Shown one piece after another: positions 5,064 through 5,099 of a stretch of DNA of 5,099 nucleotides. The DNA lies in contig JASHYW010000171.1 in assembly GCA_030042885.1 (NCBI GenBank), forward strand, positions 1 to 5,099, given 5' to 3'. The translations under genes and the position numbers were made by a program. Source of the stretch: Streptosporangiaceae bacterium (GTDB lineage: Bacteria > Actinomycetota > Actinomycetes > Streptosporangiales > Streptosporangiaceae). The notes beneath the pieces are model-generated. The model saw only the letters and a program-made list of their open reading frames with translations, was not told the origin of the DNA and ran no database searches. Within the stretch, counting starts at the first letter, position 1, and every line of letters starts with the position of its first letter.

Positions 5064-5099
5064 ATGTGGTCCGACGAGCAGCGGGCGAAGGTCCTCTAC
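5064..5099 (+). CDS. Start of a further gene, cut by the window edge
   Basis: An ATG at 5064 opens a frame that runs to the last base of the window: MWSDEQRAKVLY. It begins 11 bases after the TusA-like stop codon, with AGGG (5054-5057) as a modest ribosome binding site, so it is probably co-transcribed with the TusA-like gene and could encode its sulfur donor or acceptor. Twelve residues are too few to identify it. Confidence 0.5.
   Translation, partial: MWSDEQRAKVLY

Overview
The window is high-GC DNA of actinobacterial character. The signs are GC-rich third codon positions, many GTG starts, apparently leaderless genes, and a stand-alone GntR winged-helix regulator next to a tiny gene. No gene fixes the genus. 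It could be Streptomyces-like, Frankia-like or from Streptosporangiales, and I leave this open.

The most informative landmark is a 3' fragment of a tRNA-Tyr gene at about 3112-3164. It has the GTA anticodon loop, a long variable arm, a perfect T-arm and the acceptor 3' strand, but no matching 5' half. A very strong hairpin terminator follows (3175-3217). This is what the distal attachment site of an element integrated into the 3' end of tRNA-Tyr looks like. By that logic, 1 to about 3111 is the end of an integrated island and 3165 onward is host chromosome.

Island side (1-3111): a DDE transposase of the IS5/Harbinger-like type (1-735, cut by the window edge) is followed directly by the 3' part of a helical, TPR-like gene (737-1369) that has no start of its own and was probably broken by the insertion sequence. 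About 320 bases without a recognisable gene follow. Next comes a divergent regulatory pair: a GntR-type DNA-binding protein (minus strand, 1691-1972) and a 65-residue protein (2043-2240). They are separated by a repeated operator-like sequence that overlaps a perfect TATAAT box placed for leaderless transcription of the small gene. A HicA-HicB toxin-antitoxin operon on the minus strand (2964 to 2363) closes the island and may stabilise it.

Chromosome side (3165-5099): about 670 bases hold no convincing intact gene, but a short stretch (about 3507-3632) matches the spacing of the C-terminal part of an HNH nuclease and looks like a gene fossil. A 215-residue uncharacterised protein (3888-4535) follows. 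After an AT-rich leader comes a TusA-family sulfur carrier with the CPxP cysteine motif (4804-5052), and 11 bases after it starts another gene that runs off the window (5064-5099), probably in the same operon.

No CRISPR array, rRNA, riboswitch or complete tRNA was seen.
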